This document shows positions 24,759 through 30,359 of a stretch of DNA of 30,359 bases, piece after piece (position 1 is the stretch's first letter; each line of letters begins with the position of its first letter). Source of the stretch: a virus. The notes beneath the pieces are model-generated. The model was not told the DNA's origin, searched no databases, and was given only the letters and a program-made list of their open reading frames with translations. The position numbers and the translations under genes were made by a program. The stretch spans positions 1 to 30,359 of IMG/VR virus record IMGVR_UViG_3300035034_001804. One strand, given 5' to 3'.

Positions 24759-25426
24759 TGGCCAGACACTGTATTTTGTTCGATATATCTCGATAACAAT
24801 GTCTGGCCTAGAGTAAAATTTCCGTTAAAGACTTCACCTGTATTCGTATTAATAACCCAATCTGGTTCCAACCACTCTAAAATATCCTCATGACAAGTAG
24901 ATAACACAACATTTTTAATGTTATGTGATTTAATATACTTAGATAAGGACACTGAAGCTGCTTTAGCTACGTTCCTATCGACTACAGAGGTAAATTCATC
25001 TATACATCCGTCATTTTTAATTGAGCGGCTTAAATCGGCTCTAAACTTCTCTCCATTAGAAAGAACATGATAAGGTTTATACCAAGTAGGTATAGAATTT
25101 AACCCTACAGCACTTAATCTATTAATTCCATCATCTGGTGAATTGAAATGAGATATGATTGCCTCATTTAATTTCCATTTGTGGGTCTCGACATCACCAA
25201 ATTGCTTCAATAAAGTCGTCTTACCAGTACCAGAGGCGCCTACTATTACACCAATACCATATTCTTCAGGTAAAAAATTAGGTTTAACCCATGGATTAAA
25301 TTTATTGACACCGTCAAACTTACAATCAAACGCTTTCTCACTAGTCTTTATGAATAAATCAGGGTCTACGTATGAAACTAAAGGGGTTTCAGACTTATCT
25401 AGATAGCCAAGTATTTGTTTTTTCAT
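24734..25426 (-). CDS. ABC-type ATPase, upstream half of a frameshift ATPase-GNAT fusion
   Basis: This is a 230-residue soluble ABC ATPase. Walker A GASGTGKTT is near residue 62-70, the signature-like LSNGEKFRADLSRS near 121-134, and Walker B with catalytic Glu in CIDEFTSVVD near 140-149, followed by a switch-like STCHEDI. There is no transmembrane partner nearby, so transport is unlikely. In frame 0 the last 26 residues (after NGNF) are unlike any domain and end at 24734. A -1 shift at AAATTTT (24815-24821) instead continues into the GNAT domain. A plausible host-type promoter lies at 25432-25462. Confidence 0.88.
   Translation of the reverse strand: MKKQILGYLDKSETPLVSYVDPDLFIKTSEKAFDCKFDGVNKFNPWVKPNFLPEEYGIGVIVGASGTGKTTLLKQFGDVETHKWKLNEAIISHFNSPDDGINRLSAVGLNSIPTWYKPYHVLSNGEKFRADLSRSIKNDGCIDEFTSVVDRNVAKAASVSLSKYIKSHNIKNVVLSTCHEDILEWLEPDWVINTNTGEVFNGNFTLGQTLLSRYIEQNTVSGQCSKTIII
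24760..24821 (-). promoter_or_regulatory. -1 programmed ribosomal frameshift signal
   Basis: On the minus strand the heptamer A-AAT-TTT (24821 to 24815) is in the zero-frame register required for -1 slippage (X-XXY-YYZ). A 6-nt spacer (ACTCTA) follows, then a perfect 9-bp stem, GGCCAGACA (24808-24800) with TGTCTGGCC (24768-24760). The 31-nt loop can fold further through TCGA repeats. Slipping converts NGNF-TLG into NGNF-YSRPD, entering the GNAT frame. The elements and spacing match known viral frameshift signals. Confidence 0.75.
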
Positions 25427-25431
25427 ACTAT

Positions 25432-25462
25432 AATATATAAAACATTCACATTAAGTAAACAA
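25432..25462 (-). promoter_or_regulatory. Possible host-type promoter for ATPase-GNAT gene
   Basis: The minus strand shows TTG (25460-25462), 20-nt spacer and TATATATT (25432-25439), only a partial match to TANNTTTG. It lies immediately after the preceding terminator and 6 nt before the start codon, so the leader would be very short. Confidence 0.35.
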
Positions 25463-25487
25463 AAAAGACGCTCAGTGAGCGTCTTTT
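25461..25487 (-). terminator. Rho-independent terminator (works in both orientations by sequence)
   Basis: AAAAGACGCTC and GAGCGTCTTTT form a perfect 11-bp stem around a 3-nt loop, followed on the minus strand by T6. It lies 13 nt after the stop of the -1 frame ORF at 25501, so that ORF, rather than the shorter frame ending at 25707, defines the end of the transcription unit. Confidence 0.88.
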
Positions 25488-25500
25488 AATACTTTTAGTC

Positions 25501-25713
25501 TTACATTTGTTCTTTAAAAGCTTGCCAATTATTGTTCAGTTGGTCAACTAACTTATCTACTAATTCTAGGGCCGTCTCATTACCAAATAAAGTTGGTTTA
25601 TAATCATTATTGGTAGACAAGATTCTAGCTATGTCTTCGGCTGAATCTTGAACTGAACCACTAGAACCGTTTAATAGTTCATGACTTGGGATAGAGTTAT
25701 TCTCGTTTAACTT
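25501..25713 (-). CDS. Downstream -1 frame of the A10 frameshift pair (no start codon of its own)
   Basis: This is an open frame of 70 codons from the A10 run to TAA at 25501-25503. It reads KLNENNSIPSHELLNGSSG, then a helical section with DSAEDIARIL and ALELVDKLVDQLNNNWQAF. There is no in-frame ATG until the last codon, and the normal codon character continues. It is therefore made only if ribosome or polymerase slips at the A10, or if the A10 length is wrong. Joined to the 70-residue ORF it gives about 139 residues. Function unknown. Confidence 0.6.
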   Translation of the reverse strand, partial: KLNENNSIPSHELLNGSSGSVQDSAEDIARILSTNNDYKPTLFGNETALELVDKLVDQLNNNWQAFKEQM

Positions 25714-25919
25714 TTTTTTTTAGTAATGTTACTTATTTTAATACCTTTTTTTTGTAATTCCTTTAACTGAGATTCAGTAACAGTTACTTTATTAGTCTTA
25801 GGTTTACTCTCAGCGGGTACCAAGTTTCTTTCAACGATTGCTTCTTCAACAAGGTCGTTGATTAGATTAATTAATTTAGATTCTTGTATCTTAACTATTT
25901 TAGGATTTTTATCTGCCAT
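25707..25919 (-). CDS. Hypothetical protein (70 aa), upstream partner of second A10 frameshift
   Basis: This small basic protein has two similar motifs, IQESKLINLINDLVEEAI and VTESQLKELQKKGI, also resembling INEKQLKVIESHI in the 111-residue protein at 28499. It ends ITKKKS-stop, where the Lys codons are part of an A10 run. A -1 slip continues for 70 more codons. It starts 16 nt from a late-type box. The repeated ESQLK motif may be a binding segment for a common virion partner (speculative). Confidence 0.7.
   Translation of the reverse strand: MADKNPKIVKIQESKLINLINDLVEEAIVERNLVPAESKPKTNKVTVTESQLKELQKKGIKISNITKKKS
25712..25721 (-). promoter_or_regulatory. Second A10 slippery run joining two frames
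   Basis: The minus strand reads ACT AAA AAA AAA AGT TAA in the upstream frame. A -1 shift gives AAG TTA AAC GAG and an open frame to 25501. The run length and shift direction are the same as at 15148-15157. Confidence 0.6.
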
Positions 25920-25935
25920 GGTTTTAATGTTTTAT

Positions 25936-25944
25936 TATAAATAT
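25936..25944 (-). promoter_or_regulatory. Putative late promoter box
   Basis: The minus strand reads ATATTTATA, 16 nt before the ATG of the 70-residue gene, in the gap after the YkuK-like gene. Confidence 0.5.
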
Positions 25945-25971
25945 AACCAAAACAGATAAAAATCTAAAAAA

Positions 25972-26508
25972 TTAGGAACCACTGTTACACAGCTTGTCTG
26001 CGCCACTTGAGGCTGCGTACGCATTCGGTTTTACTCTATAAGTTAACTGCATACCTTTACAGAAACCTACAACCTCACTAAAAGCAACATTAGATGCCCA
26101 TAATGGGTTAGGGTTTACGTCGGCATGTATTTCCAAATCAATGTCATACAGCTCAACTAAATCAAGTATGTGGAAACATACGTTGATAGATAATTGAACC
26201 TCTTTCAACATTCTTTCCCTAATAGTTGGTCTGTATTTTTCTTGAAACACTCCTGAAATTACTTTAGCACCTAAACCTTTGTAAATAGTTTCATTATTTA
26301 CTTTACCCATAGGCTTTTTCATTTCAACAATTATAGCAACAGCATACTTAAAACCCTTCCCTCTTTTTTGGGAATCAGTACCTACACAAATATTAAGTTT
26401 ATTACCTAATTCGTGTTGCTCATCAATCATTTTTTCTAAATAATCGATTAATGGTTCGTTAATTGAACCATGGTTTACTCTTTTCCAAGTAATGTCTTTT
26501 AATTCCAT
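25972..26508 (-). CDS. YkuK-like (DUF458) RNase H-fold protein
   Basis: This is a 178-residue protein of the YkuK/DUF458 family, predicted RNase H-like nucleases. It shows ICVGTDSQKRGKGFKYAVAI (first strand with metal-binding Asp), IHADVNPNP (second acidic strand) and GFCKGMQLTYRVKPNAYAASSGADKLC at the end, the most conserved part of the family. Length matches the family. The substrate is unknown; homologues occur in Firmicutes and in phages. The C-terminus ends shortly after the conserved motif, so it is complete. No clear promoter box of either class is seen upstream. Confidence 0.88.
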   Translation of the reverse strand: MELKDITWKRVNHGSINEPLIDYLEKMIDEQHELGNKLNICVGTDSQKRGKGFKYAVAIIVEMKKPMGKVNNETIYKGLGAKVISGVFQEKYRPTIRERMLKEVQLSINVCFHILDLVELYDIDLEIHADVNPNPLWASNVAFSEVVGFCKGMQLTYRVKPNAYAASSGADKLCNSGS

Positions 26509-26564
26509 TTCATTTAATTTATTTACTTATTATTAATAACAAATAAACATAAAGAGGGTAATGT

Positions 26565-27977
26565 TTACTTGTTAATTTCTACACTAGGTAACAAAGCTTG
26601 GGCCATGTCAACTAAATCATTATTAATACTCAAAAATCTTAATGAACCACCATTAGACTCATCTAACATTTTAATTTCTTCTGGCAGCTCCTTTAATTCA
26701 TTTCCAAACAAATTTAAAAATTTTAACTCATTTAATTTACCTATTGTTTTAGGTAAAGTAGCCAACTTATTATGCGGCAAAGACAAAATACTCAATTTAT
26801 CAAGGCCACCTATACTAGGGTGTAATTCTGTCAACCCAGTATTATACAGATAAAAGAACACAGTGTTTTTTAATCTACTAAGGTTTGGTGTAGTACCAAT
26901 ATTATAATCGATGTATTTAATAGTACTAGTGTCACTAGGCAATATATCAAATAAAATATCCGTAAATCCAAAACCATATAGAATATCTACATATTTTCGC
27001 TCTTCTTTACCAGCTTTTACCGCCATTTTATATAAAATGTCATAGAAAAACTTACTTAACCCATCATTACCCTCAATCAACTTACCTACATTCTGAATAC
27101 GCCTATCCTTTCGGTCCATAAACATATAAGTTTCAAAATGAAGTTGATATAATTCATGAGTCTTATTAGGGTCAGTATCTTCTAAAAAATACGTCTTAAA
27201 TATGACTATATATAACTTACTTTTAGTGTTAAAAGGTGTTTTTTGATTAACATAATGATTATAACTGTCTTTACTAGCAGTTGTACACCAATTAGTTAAT
27301 CCACCAAATAACCTACTAGATTTTACACTCAATGGTGTAAAAACCATAACTTTTCTATCTTCATAAGGTATGTCACCTAACTTTAGCGTGACCATATTCC
27401 TTAAATCCTTCTCTAACTTACTTACGTCCTTTTCAATATGAGGGTCAACAGCATCAAACAACTGAGATAAACTCTTATAGTTGTTAATGTTAGATGGGTC
27501 CGATATATCTTTAAATGCTCGATTCCTAGAACATAACTCTTTAAATATAGGCTTGTTCTTCTGCTTATGAAACACTTTAAGATATTCAGTGGCCATCCAC
27601 AAATCTTCTTTTACAAACATTAAAGCGGAAGTATAATCCGATTCTTTAATAAATCTAGTAAAGGTAGTCAACATCCATTGAACATACTCCTTATGTTCAG
27701 TCGGGTCCGTCCTCACAATATCCATAAAGACAAAATCAGCCACTCTTATGTTTTTAGGTACCTTGATACCCTCATTAGCTAATTTACGCTCATTAAAACT
27801 ATGTAAAGCATATATTGAGTTATCCTCATCACCATCATCACGAACTTCAACGTAATGAATACCATCATCTGATATATTATCATTCTCAGATAAACTCTCG
27901 ATGTCTTCTAAATCAAACACATTGAATCTCTTCGCAAGAAATTCTATACGTTTAATTGGATTCTTATTTTTACCCAA
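26565..27977 (-). CDS. Leucine-rich-repeat protein with a TNWCT-motif N-terminal region (470 aa)
   Basis: The last 110 residues contain about four leucine-rich repeats of the LxxLxLxxNxLxxLPxxI type (LSILSLPHNKLATLPKTI, LKFLNLFGNELKELPEEI). Residues about 225-270 hold GGLTNWCTTASKDSYNHY followed by LYIVIF. A similar T-x-WCT motif occurs, as I recall, in uncharacterised proteins of large phages. The rest is helical and charged. The start is TTG at 27977: no in-frame ATG exists after the upstream stop (27987-27989). LRRs are protein-binding surfaces and unusual in phages, so a host-protein-binding role is plausible. No signal peptide. Confidence 0.78.
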   Translation of the reverse strand: MGKNKNPIKRIEFLAKRFNVFDLEDIESLSENDNISDDGIHYVEVRDDGDEDNSIYALHSFNERKLANEGIKVPKNIRVADFVFMDIVRTDPTEHKEYVQWMLTTFTRFIKESDYTSALMFVKEDLWMATEYLKVFHKQKNKPIFKELCSRNRAFKDISDPSNINNYKSLSQLFDAVDPHIEKDVSKLEKDLRNMVTLKLGDIPYEDRKVMVFTPLSVKSSRLFGGLTNWCTTASKDSYNHYVNQKTPFNTKSKLYIVIFKTYFLEDTDPNKTHELYQLHFETYMFMDRKDRRIQNVGKLIEGNDGLSKFFYDILYKMAVKAGKEERKYVDILYGFGFTDILFDILPSDTSTIKYIDYNIGTTPNLSRLKNTVFFYLYNTGLTELHPSIGGLDKLSILSLPHNKLATLPKTIGKLNELKFLNLFGNELKELPEEIKMLDESNGGSLRFLSINNDLVDMAQALLPSVEINK

Positions 27978-28028
27978 AACTATGTTTTAATAGACAAATA
28001 TAAACGAAAAAATCTAAATAAGTAAGTT

Positions 28029-28361
28029 TTATTTGAAAAATTCCATTAAATCTTTATCAATAAAATATTCAATCTGGCTTAATAGATACCCTAAGGTCGA
28101 CTTATACTCATCATTTTTGGTTATCAATGATTTTAAAATTAAATTAGGGCACTCACCCAAACAAATTCTAGTTTCAAACTCATTATATAATTCTTGGTAA
28201 CCTAAATCTATAAATTCCCCAAGAATTTCGTTATACGTTATTATACGGTCAATTTCAATATCAGAATATAATTTATTTAATGAACTCTTTTTAAAAGCCT
28301 CGTGTATTTTACCTGAAAATTTATCTCCCAACGTACTAAAACTCTGGTTTGTATTTCTCAT
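28029..28361 (-). CDS. Hypothetical protein (110 aa)
   Basis: This is an unrecognised small helical acidic protein. The N-terminus has KFSGKIHEAFKKSSLNKLYSD, weakly like QIHETFKDILID in the 257-residue protein at 5961. It starts 22 nt from a late-type box and lies 52 nt upstream of the LRR gene. Possible late structural protein by promoter type only. Confidence 0.7.
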   Translation of the reverse strand: MRNTNQSFSTLGDKFSGKIHEAFKKSSLNKLYSDIEIDRIITYNEILGEFIDLGYQELYNEFETRICLGECPNLILKSLITKNDEYKSTLGYLLSQIEYFIDKDLMEFFK

Positions 28362-28383
28362 AATCTTACGTTTATGTCTTTAT

Positions 28384-28392
28384 AATAAATAT
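28384..28392 (-). promoter_or_regulatory. Putative late promoter box
   Basis: The minus strand reads ATATTTATT, 22 nt before the ATG of the 110-residue gene and downstream of the terminator at 28435-28473. Confidence 0.5.
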
Positions 28393-28434
28393 AAAATCTA
28401 CCAGCTAAATCATAATTACACCACCATTAATTTC

Positions 28435-28473
28435 AAAAAAAAAACCTATCTTTTACGTTCTGTGTAAGATAGG
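28435..28473 (-). terminator. Rho-independent terminator with U10 tail
   Basis: On the minus strand CCTATCTT (28473-28466) pairs with AAGATAGG (28452-28445), with further imperfect pairing inside, followed by T10 (28444-28435). It ends the 111-residue gene, which stops at 28499. Confidence 0.88.
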
Positions 28474-28498
28474 GTTTAACTTTTATCGAAAAAAAAAA

Positions 28499-28834
28499 CT
28501 ATTTCTTTCTTCGCATACCTATCTCCCTATCGTAATCGCCATAATACCACCCTTTGATGTTATCATTTATCTGCGATACAGGTAATCCAGCAAACTTATG
28601 TTGTAGATACTCAGATAAGGCCTTAGGGGTTATAGAACTACCGTCTATTTTCTTCTTAATTAATGGTTGATTATAAAATTCGTTGGCAACCTGCTTAACA
28701 CCAACACTAGGTTCATAATCAGCCTCAAGAAAATCCTGAATCCTATTATTCAACTTAACATTGGCCACCGTCTCATTAATATGCGACTCGATAACCTTCA
28801 ACTGCTTTTCATTTATAATTAACTTCTTACTCAT
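28499..28834 (-). CDS. Hypothetical protein (111 aa)
   Basis: This unrecognised small basic protein begins KKLIINEKQLKVIESHINE, a segment resembling the ESQLK repeats of the 70-residue gene at 25707. The middle shows SSITPKALSEYLQHKFAG, like a helix-turn-helix or winged-helix segment, but this is weak. The C-terminus (GMRRKK) is basic. It stands alone between two terminators (28855-28881 and 28435-28473), so it has its own promoter. ATATTTAAT lies 3 nt from the ATG, probably too close to serve. Confidence 0.72.
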   Translation of the reverse strand: MSKKLIINEKQLKVIESHINETVANVKLNNRIQDFLEADYEPSVGVKQVANEFYNQPLIKKKIDGSSITPKALSEYLQHKFAGLPVSQINDNIKGWYYGDYDREIGMRRKK

Positions 28835-28854
28835 ACTATTAAATATCTTAATAA

Positions 28855-28881
28855 AATAAAAAACCCCTCTAGCAGAGGGGG
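28855..28881 (-). terminator. Rho-independent terminator after thioredoxin gene
   Basis: The minus strand has CCCCTCT, loop GCT, AGAGGGG, then T6. It lies 9 nt after the thioredoxin stop. Confidence 0.9.
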
Positions 28882-28889
28882 TAAGTACA

Positions 28890-29207
28890 TTATTTAAGGC
28901 CTTTTATAATCTCTTCTATCTCATCTTTGGATTTAACCCCCACTGTACGGTCTACAACCACACCCTCTTTATTAAATACTATTGTAGGTATACTCCTAAC
29001 ACCATAAGTCCTAGCCAACGCACTGTCGTTATCAACATTTACCTTAGTAATAGCAACATTTTCATCAGTGTTACTCTCAGCAACATCCTCTACGATAGGA
29101 CCTAACGTCTTACAAGGACCACACCAAGGTGCCCAAAAGTCAATTACTACAATTTCTTTATCTGATAATAACTTATCTAGTCCATCACTGTTAATTTCTA
29201 ATTCCAT
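28890..29207 (-). CDS. trxA: Thioredoxin
   Basis: This is a complete 105-residue thioredoxin. It has the redox site WCGPC at residues 28-32 within DFWAPWCGPCK, the cis-proline motif SIPTIVF near residue 76 and the full beta-alpha length. It could supply reducing power to ribonucleotide reductase or act as a cofactor of a phage enzyme, as T7 uses host thioredoxin; neither partner is in the window. It is a single-gene unit with a promoter resembling the host type and a strong terminator, so it is probably expressed early and independently. Confidence 0.96.
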   Translation of the reverse strand: MELEINSDGLDKLLSDKEIVVIDFWAPWCGPCKTLGPIVEDVAESNTDENVAITKVNVDNDSALARTYGVRSIPTIVFNKEGVVVDRTVGVKSKDEIEEIIKGLK

Positions 29208-29228
29208 AAATTTTAATTTTTTAGTTTA

Positions 29229-29263
29229 TTGCCTAATATACTACTTTTTTAAATATTTGGCAA
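29229..29263. promoter_or_regulatory. Overlapping divergent host-type promoters (trxA and the 90-aa gene)
   Basis: For trxA on the minus strand: TTG (29261-29263), 20-nt spacer, TATATTAG (29233-29240). For the plus-strand gene at 29276: TTG (29229-29231), 20-nt spacer, AATATTTG (29252-29259). Each -7 box has one mismatch to TANNTTTG. The two promoters occupy the same 35 bp, so they cannot both be bound at once. Confidence 0.5.
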
Positions 29264-29275
29264 GTATTTATAACT

Positions 29276-29548
29276 ATGCGAGAAACAATAGAAGATATAA
29301 TAACCGATTTTATTTCAAAAGAATTTAAAATAAAAAGAATTCGAAATGAAAAACGTAAGTGGCGTAGCGCTATAATAATACCCAAAGGTTACATACGTCA
29401 AACTAAGAAGTATTATAAAACTAGCAATACACTAAACCATGCAATGGTATCAGCTGATATCATAGCAGCCATAACTAACGTATTCAATATCGATACCGAT
29501 TTAGCTAAAAAACTAACGGAACGACATTTATCGAATTTTAAATTTTAA
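29276..29548 (+). CDS. Hypothetical basic protein (90 aa)
   Basis: This is an unrecognised small basic protein (KRIRNEKRKWRSAIIIP, GYIRQTKKYYKT). The high Arg/Lys content suggests nucleic-acid binding, but there is no motif. It is divergent from trxA and its stop is 1 nt from the convergent 84-residue membrane protein gene. Confidence 0.68.
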   Translation: MRETIEDIITDFISKEFKIKRIRNEKRKWRSAIIIPKGYIRQTKKYYKTSNTLNHAMVSADIIAAITNVFNIDTDLAKKLTERHLSNFKF

Positions 29549-29549
29549 T

Positions 29550-29804
29550 TTACTCAGACTCCTTATCACAGCCCTCGCAATAGGTCTCAATCAAACGTAT
29601 TACGCTCTTATTTATCTTATCTGTATTCTCACATAATTTATGTAATAGGTAAAACCTAAAACTTAAATATACTATCAAAACAAGATTGGTTAATATCGTG
29701 AATAAATTAACAACAGGGAATATCAGTAAATATATCTGAGATAATATCAACACTATCATGAATAACTTATAAATAAACGCCACTATCCTTTTTTTATCTT
29801 TCAT
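29550..29804 (-). CDS. Small membrane protein with two membrane segments (84 aa)
   Basis: Two hydrophobic helices are visible at about residues 8-31 and 33-53, after a basic start (MKDKKR), so the N-terminus is probably cytoplasmic. The C-terminal 30 residues are soluble and contain CEGCDKE, with two Cys that could bind metal. The pattern fits phage holin-like or exclusion proteins but no family is recognised. A late-type box lies 24 nt upstream. Confidence 0.7.
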   Translation of the reverse strand: MKDKKRIVAFIYKLFMIVLILSQIYLLIFPVVNLFTILTNLVLIVYLSFRFYLLHKLCENTDKINKSVIRLIETYCEGCDKESE

Positions 29805-29828
29805 TGTCTTTTATTGTTTGCTTACTAC

Positions 29829-29837
29829 TATAAATAT
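29829..29837 (-). promoter_or_regulatory. Putative late promoter box of the 84-aa membrane protein gene
   Basis: The minus strand reads ATATTTATA, 24 nt before the ATG. It abuts the divergent plus-strand host-type promoter at 29839-29869. Confidence 0.5.
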
Positions 29838-29838
29838 C

Positions 29839-29869
29839 TTGATTTTTTTATAAAAAAGGGTTATCTTTA
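29839..29869 (+). promoter_or_regulatory. Host-type promoter of nuclease-like gene
   Basis: TTG (29839-29841), 20-nt spacer, TATCTTTA (29862-29869), one mismatch to TANNTTTG. The ATG is 13 nt downstream. Confidence 0.5.
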
Positions 29870-29882
29870 AATAAAATTTCTT

Positions 29883-30359
29883 ATGGCGAACTACAGTTTT
29901 AGAGAAGACCTCAGTGAGGGGAAGGAAGGGGAAGACTTTGTCATCAATCACCTTAAAAAACTTGGTGGTGAACTGATATCTAAAAATGATGATAATCGAT
30001 ATGATGCCATTATACGAAGGAAAGGTAAAAATATAAAATACGAAATAAAGACAGATTTATTCTGCAAACCAACATGGGATACTGGTAATATTTTTGTAGA
30101 GGTGCAATGTAGAGGTAAAAAATCTGGTATCATGGTTAGCGAAGCCGAATGGTTTGTAACTTATTTCATAAACCTTAACGAAATCTGGTATATAAGAAAG
30201 AATAAACTACTCGATATCATAGAAAAATATAAACAAAATTTTATCTTTAAAGATAATGCTGGTGACCCAGCGTCAGAAACAAAAGGATGGATGGTCCCAA
30301 GATATAAATTTACTAAAGACTTTTTAGTATACAACTCAAACACTTTACAGAGAATACAA
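29883..30359 (+). CDS. PD-(D/E)XK nuclease-like protein (C-terminus at or beyond window edge)
   Basis: The ORF starts at ATG 29883 and is open for 159 codons to the last base, so at least the stop codon is missing. The fold signature is SEGKEGEDFVINHLKKLG (helix with Glu), NRYDAIIRRKGKNIKYEIKTD (Asp, then E-x-K) and IFVEVQCRG. This is the usual D...ExK arrangement of PD-(D/E)XK nucleases. KPTWDTGNIFVE and the later segment also resemble small nuclease-like proteins of Bacteroidetes phages, from memory. It may degrade host DNA or process replication intermediates. A host-type promoter implies early expression. Confidence 0.8.
   Translation, partial: MANYSFREDLSEGKEGEDFVINHLKKLGGELISKNDDNRYDAIIRRKGKNIKYEIKTDLFCKPTWDTGNIFVEVQCRGKKSGIMVSEAEWFVTYFINLNEIWYIRKNKLLDIIEKYKQNFIFKDNAGDPASETKGWMVPRYKFTKDFLVYNSNTLQRIQ

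Noticed and set aside
4575-29837. Plus-strand reading of the intergenic boxes as T4-type TATAAATA late promoters
   Set aside because: On most boxes this orientation would transcribe antisense into the preceding gene. The one plus-strand gene with a box (21750) has it in the TATTTATT sense, so the other orientation fits better.
1-30359. tRNA genes, CRISPR arrays, insertion sequences, attachment sites
   Set aside because: No cloverleaf-like segments, regularly spaced repeats, transposase motifs or terminal inverted repeats were seen. Apart from the inteins the region looks like continuous phage coding DNA, with no gene-free stretch over 300 bases.

Overview
The window is about 30 kb of AT-rich DNA from a large T4-like tailed phage (contractile-tail lineage). 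Most genes lie on the minus strand. Read in that direction, the order is terminase large subunit (gp17), portal (gp20), prohead protease (gp21), scaffold (gp22) and major capsid protein (gp23). That is the T4 head-gene order without the tail genes 18 and 19 between 17 and 20. Several promoters have the form TTG-N19/20-TANNTTTG, the Bacteroidetes primary-sigma consensus, and there are few Shine-Dalgarno sequences, so the likely host is a Bacteroidetes bacterium (inference).

Layout. 1-12022: late head-assembly block (gp23 partial, gp22, gp21 with an intein, a four-gene insert that includes a cupin and a membrane/coiled-coil protein, gp20, gp17 with an intein). 12041-16262: a tightly coupled minus-strand operon of mostly acidic, probably virion-associated proteins, two of them joined through an A10 slippery run. 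16326-18070: thymidylate synthase, a newly noted 54-residue ORF and a KTSC-domain protein, driven by a host-type promoter arranged back to back with that of the next gene. 18094-21710: a ClpC-type double AAA+ unfoldase interrupted by a class 3 intein in its first Walker A motif. 21712-24340: a DUF5661/GNAT-like protein, then a six-gene plus-strand operon of small proteins including a cyclic-phosphate receiver-like (cREC) protein. 24345-25462: an ABC-type ATPase and a GNAT domain in overlapping frames. 25461-29869: YkuK-like RNase H fold protein, leucine-rich-repeat protein, thioredoxin and small unknowns. 29883-end: the start of a PD-(D/E)XK nuclease-like gene.

How it works together. Two promoter classes are visible. 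Host-type promoters precede metabolic, takeover and small genes. A second motif, ATATTTAT(A/T), sits 11-58 nt upstream of the late structural units and looks like the T4 late promoter box in reverse-complement orientation. Three inteins sit in or beside catalytic motifs of three essential enzymes. Translation or transcription slippage appears repeatedly: a textbook -1 frameshift signal (heptamer, 6-nt spacer, 9-bp stem) fuses the ATPase to the GNAT domain, and two A10 runs each lead into a continuing -1 frame. An (L/I)NE motif at the expected gp23 maturation site recurs in many neighbouring proteins and suggests a set of gp21 substrates. GATC was not found anywhere in the window.
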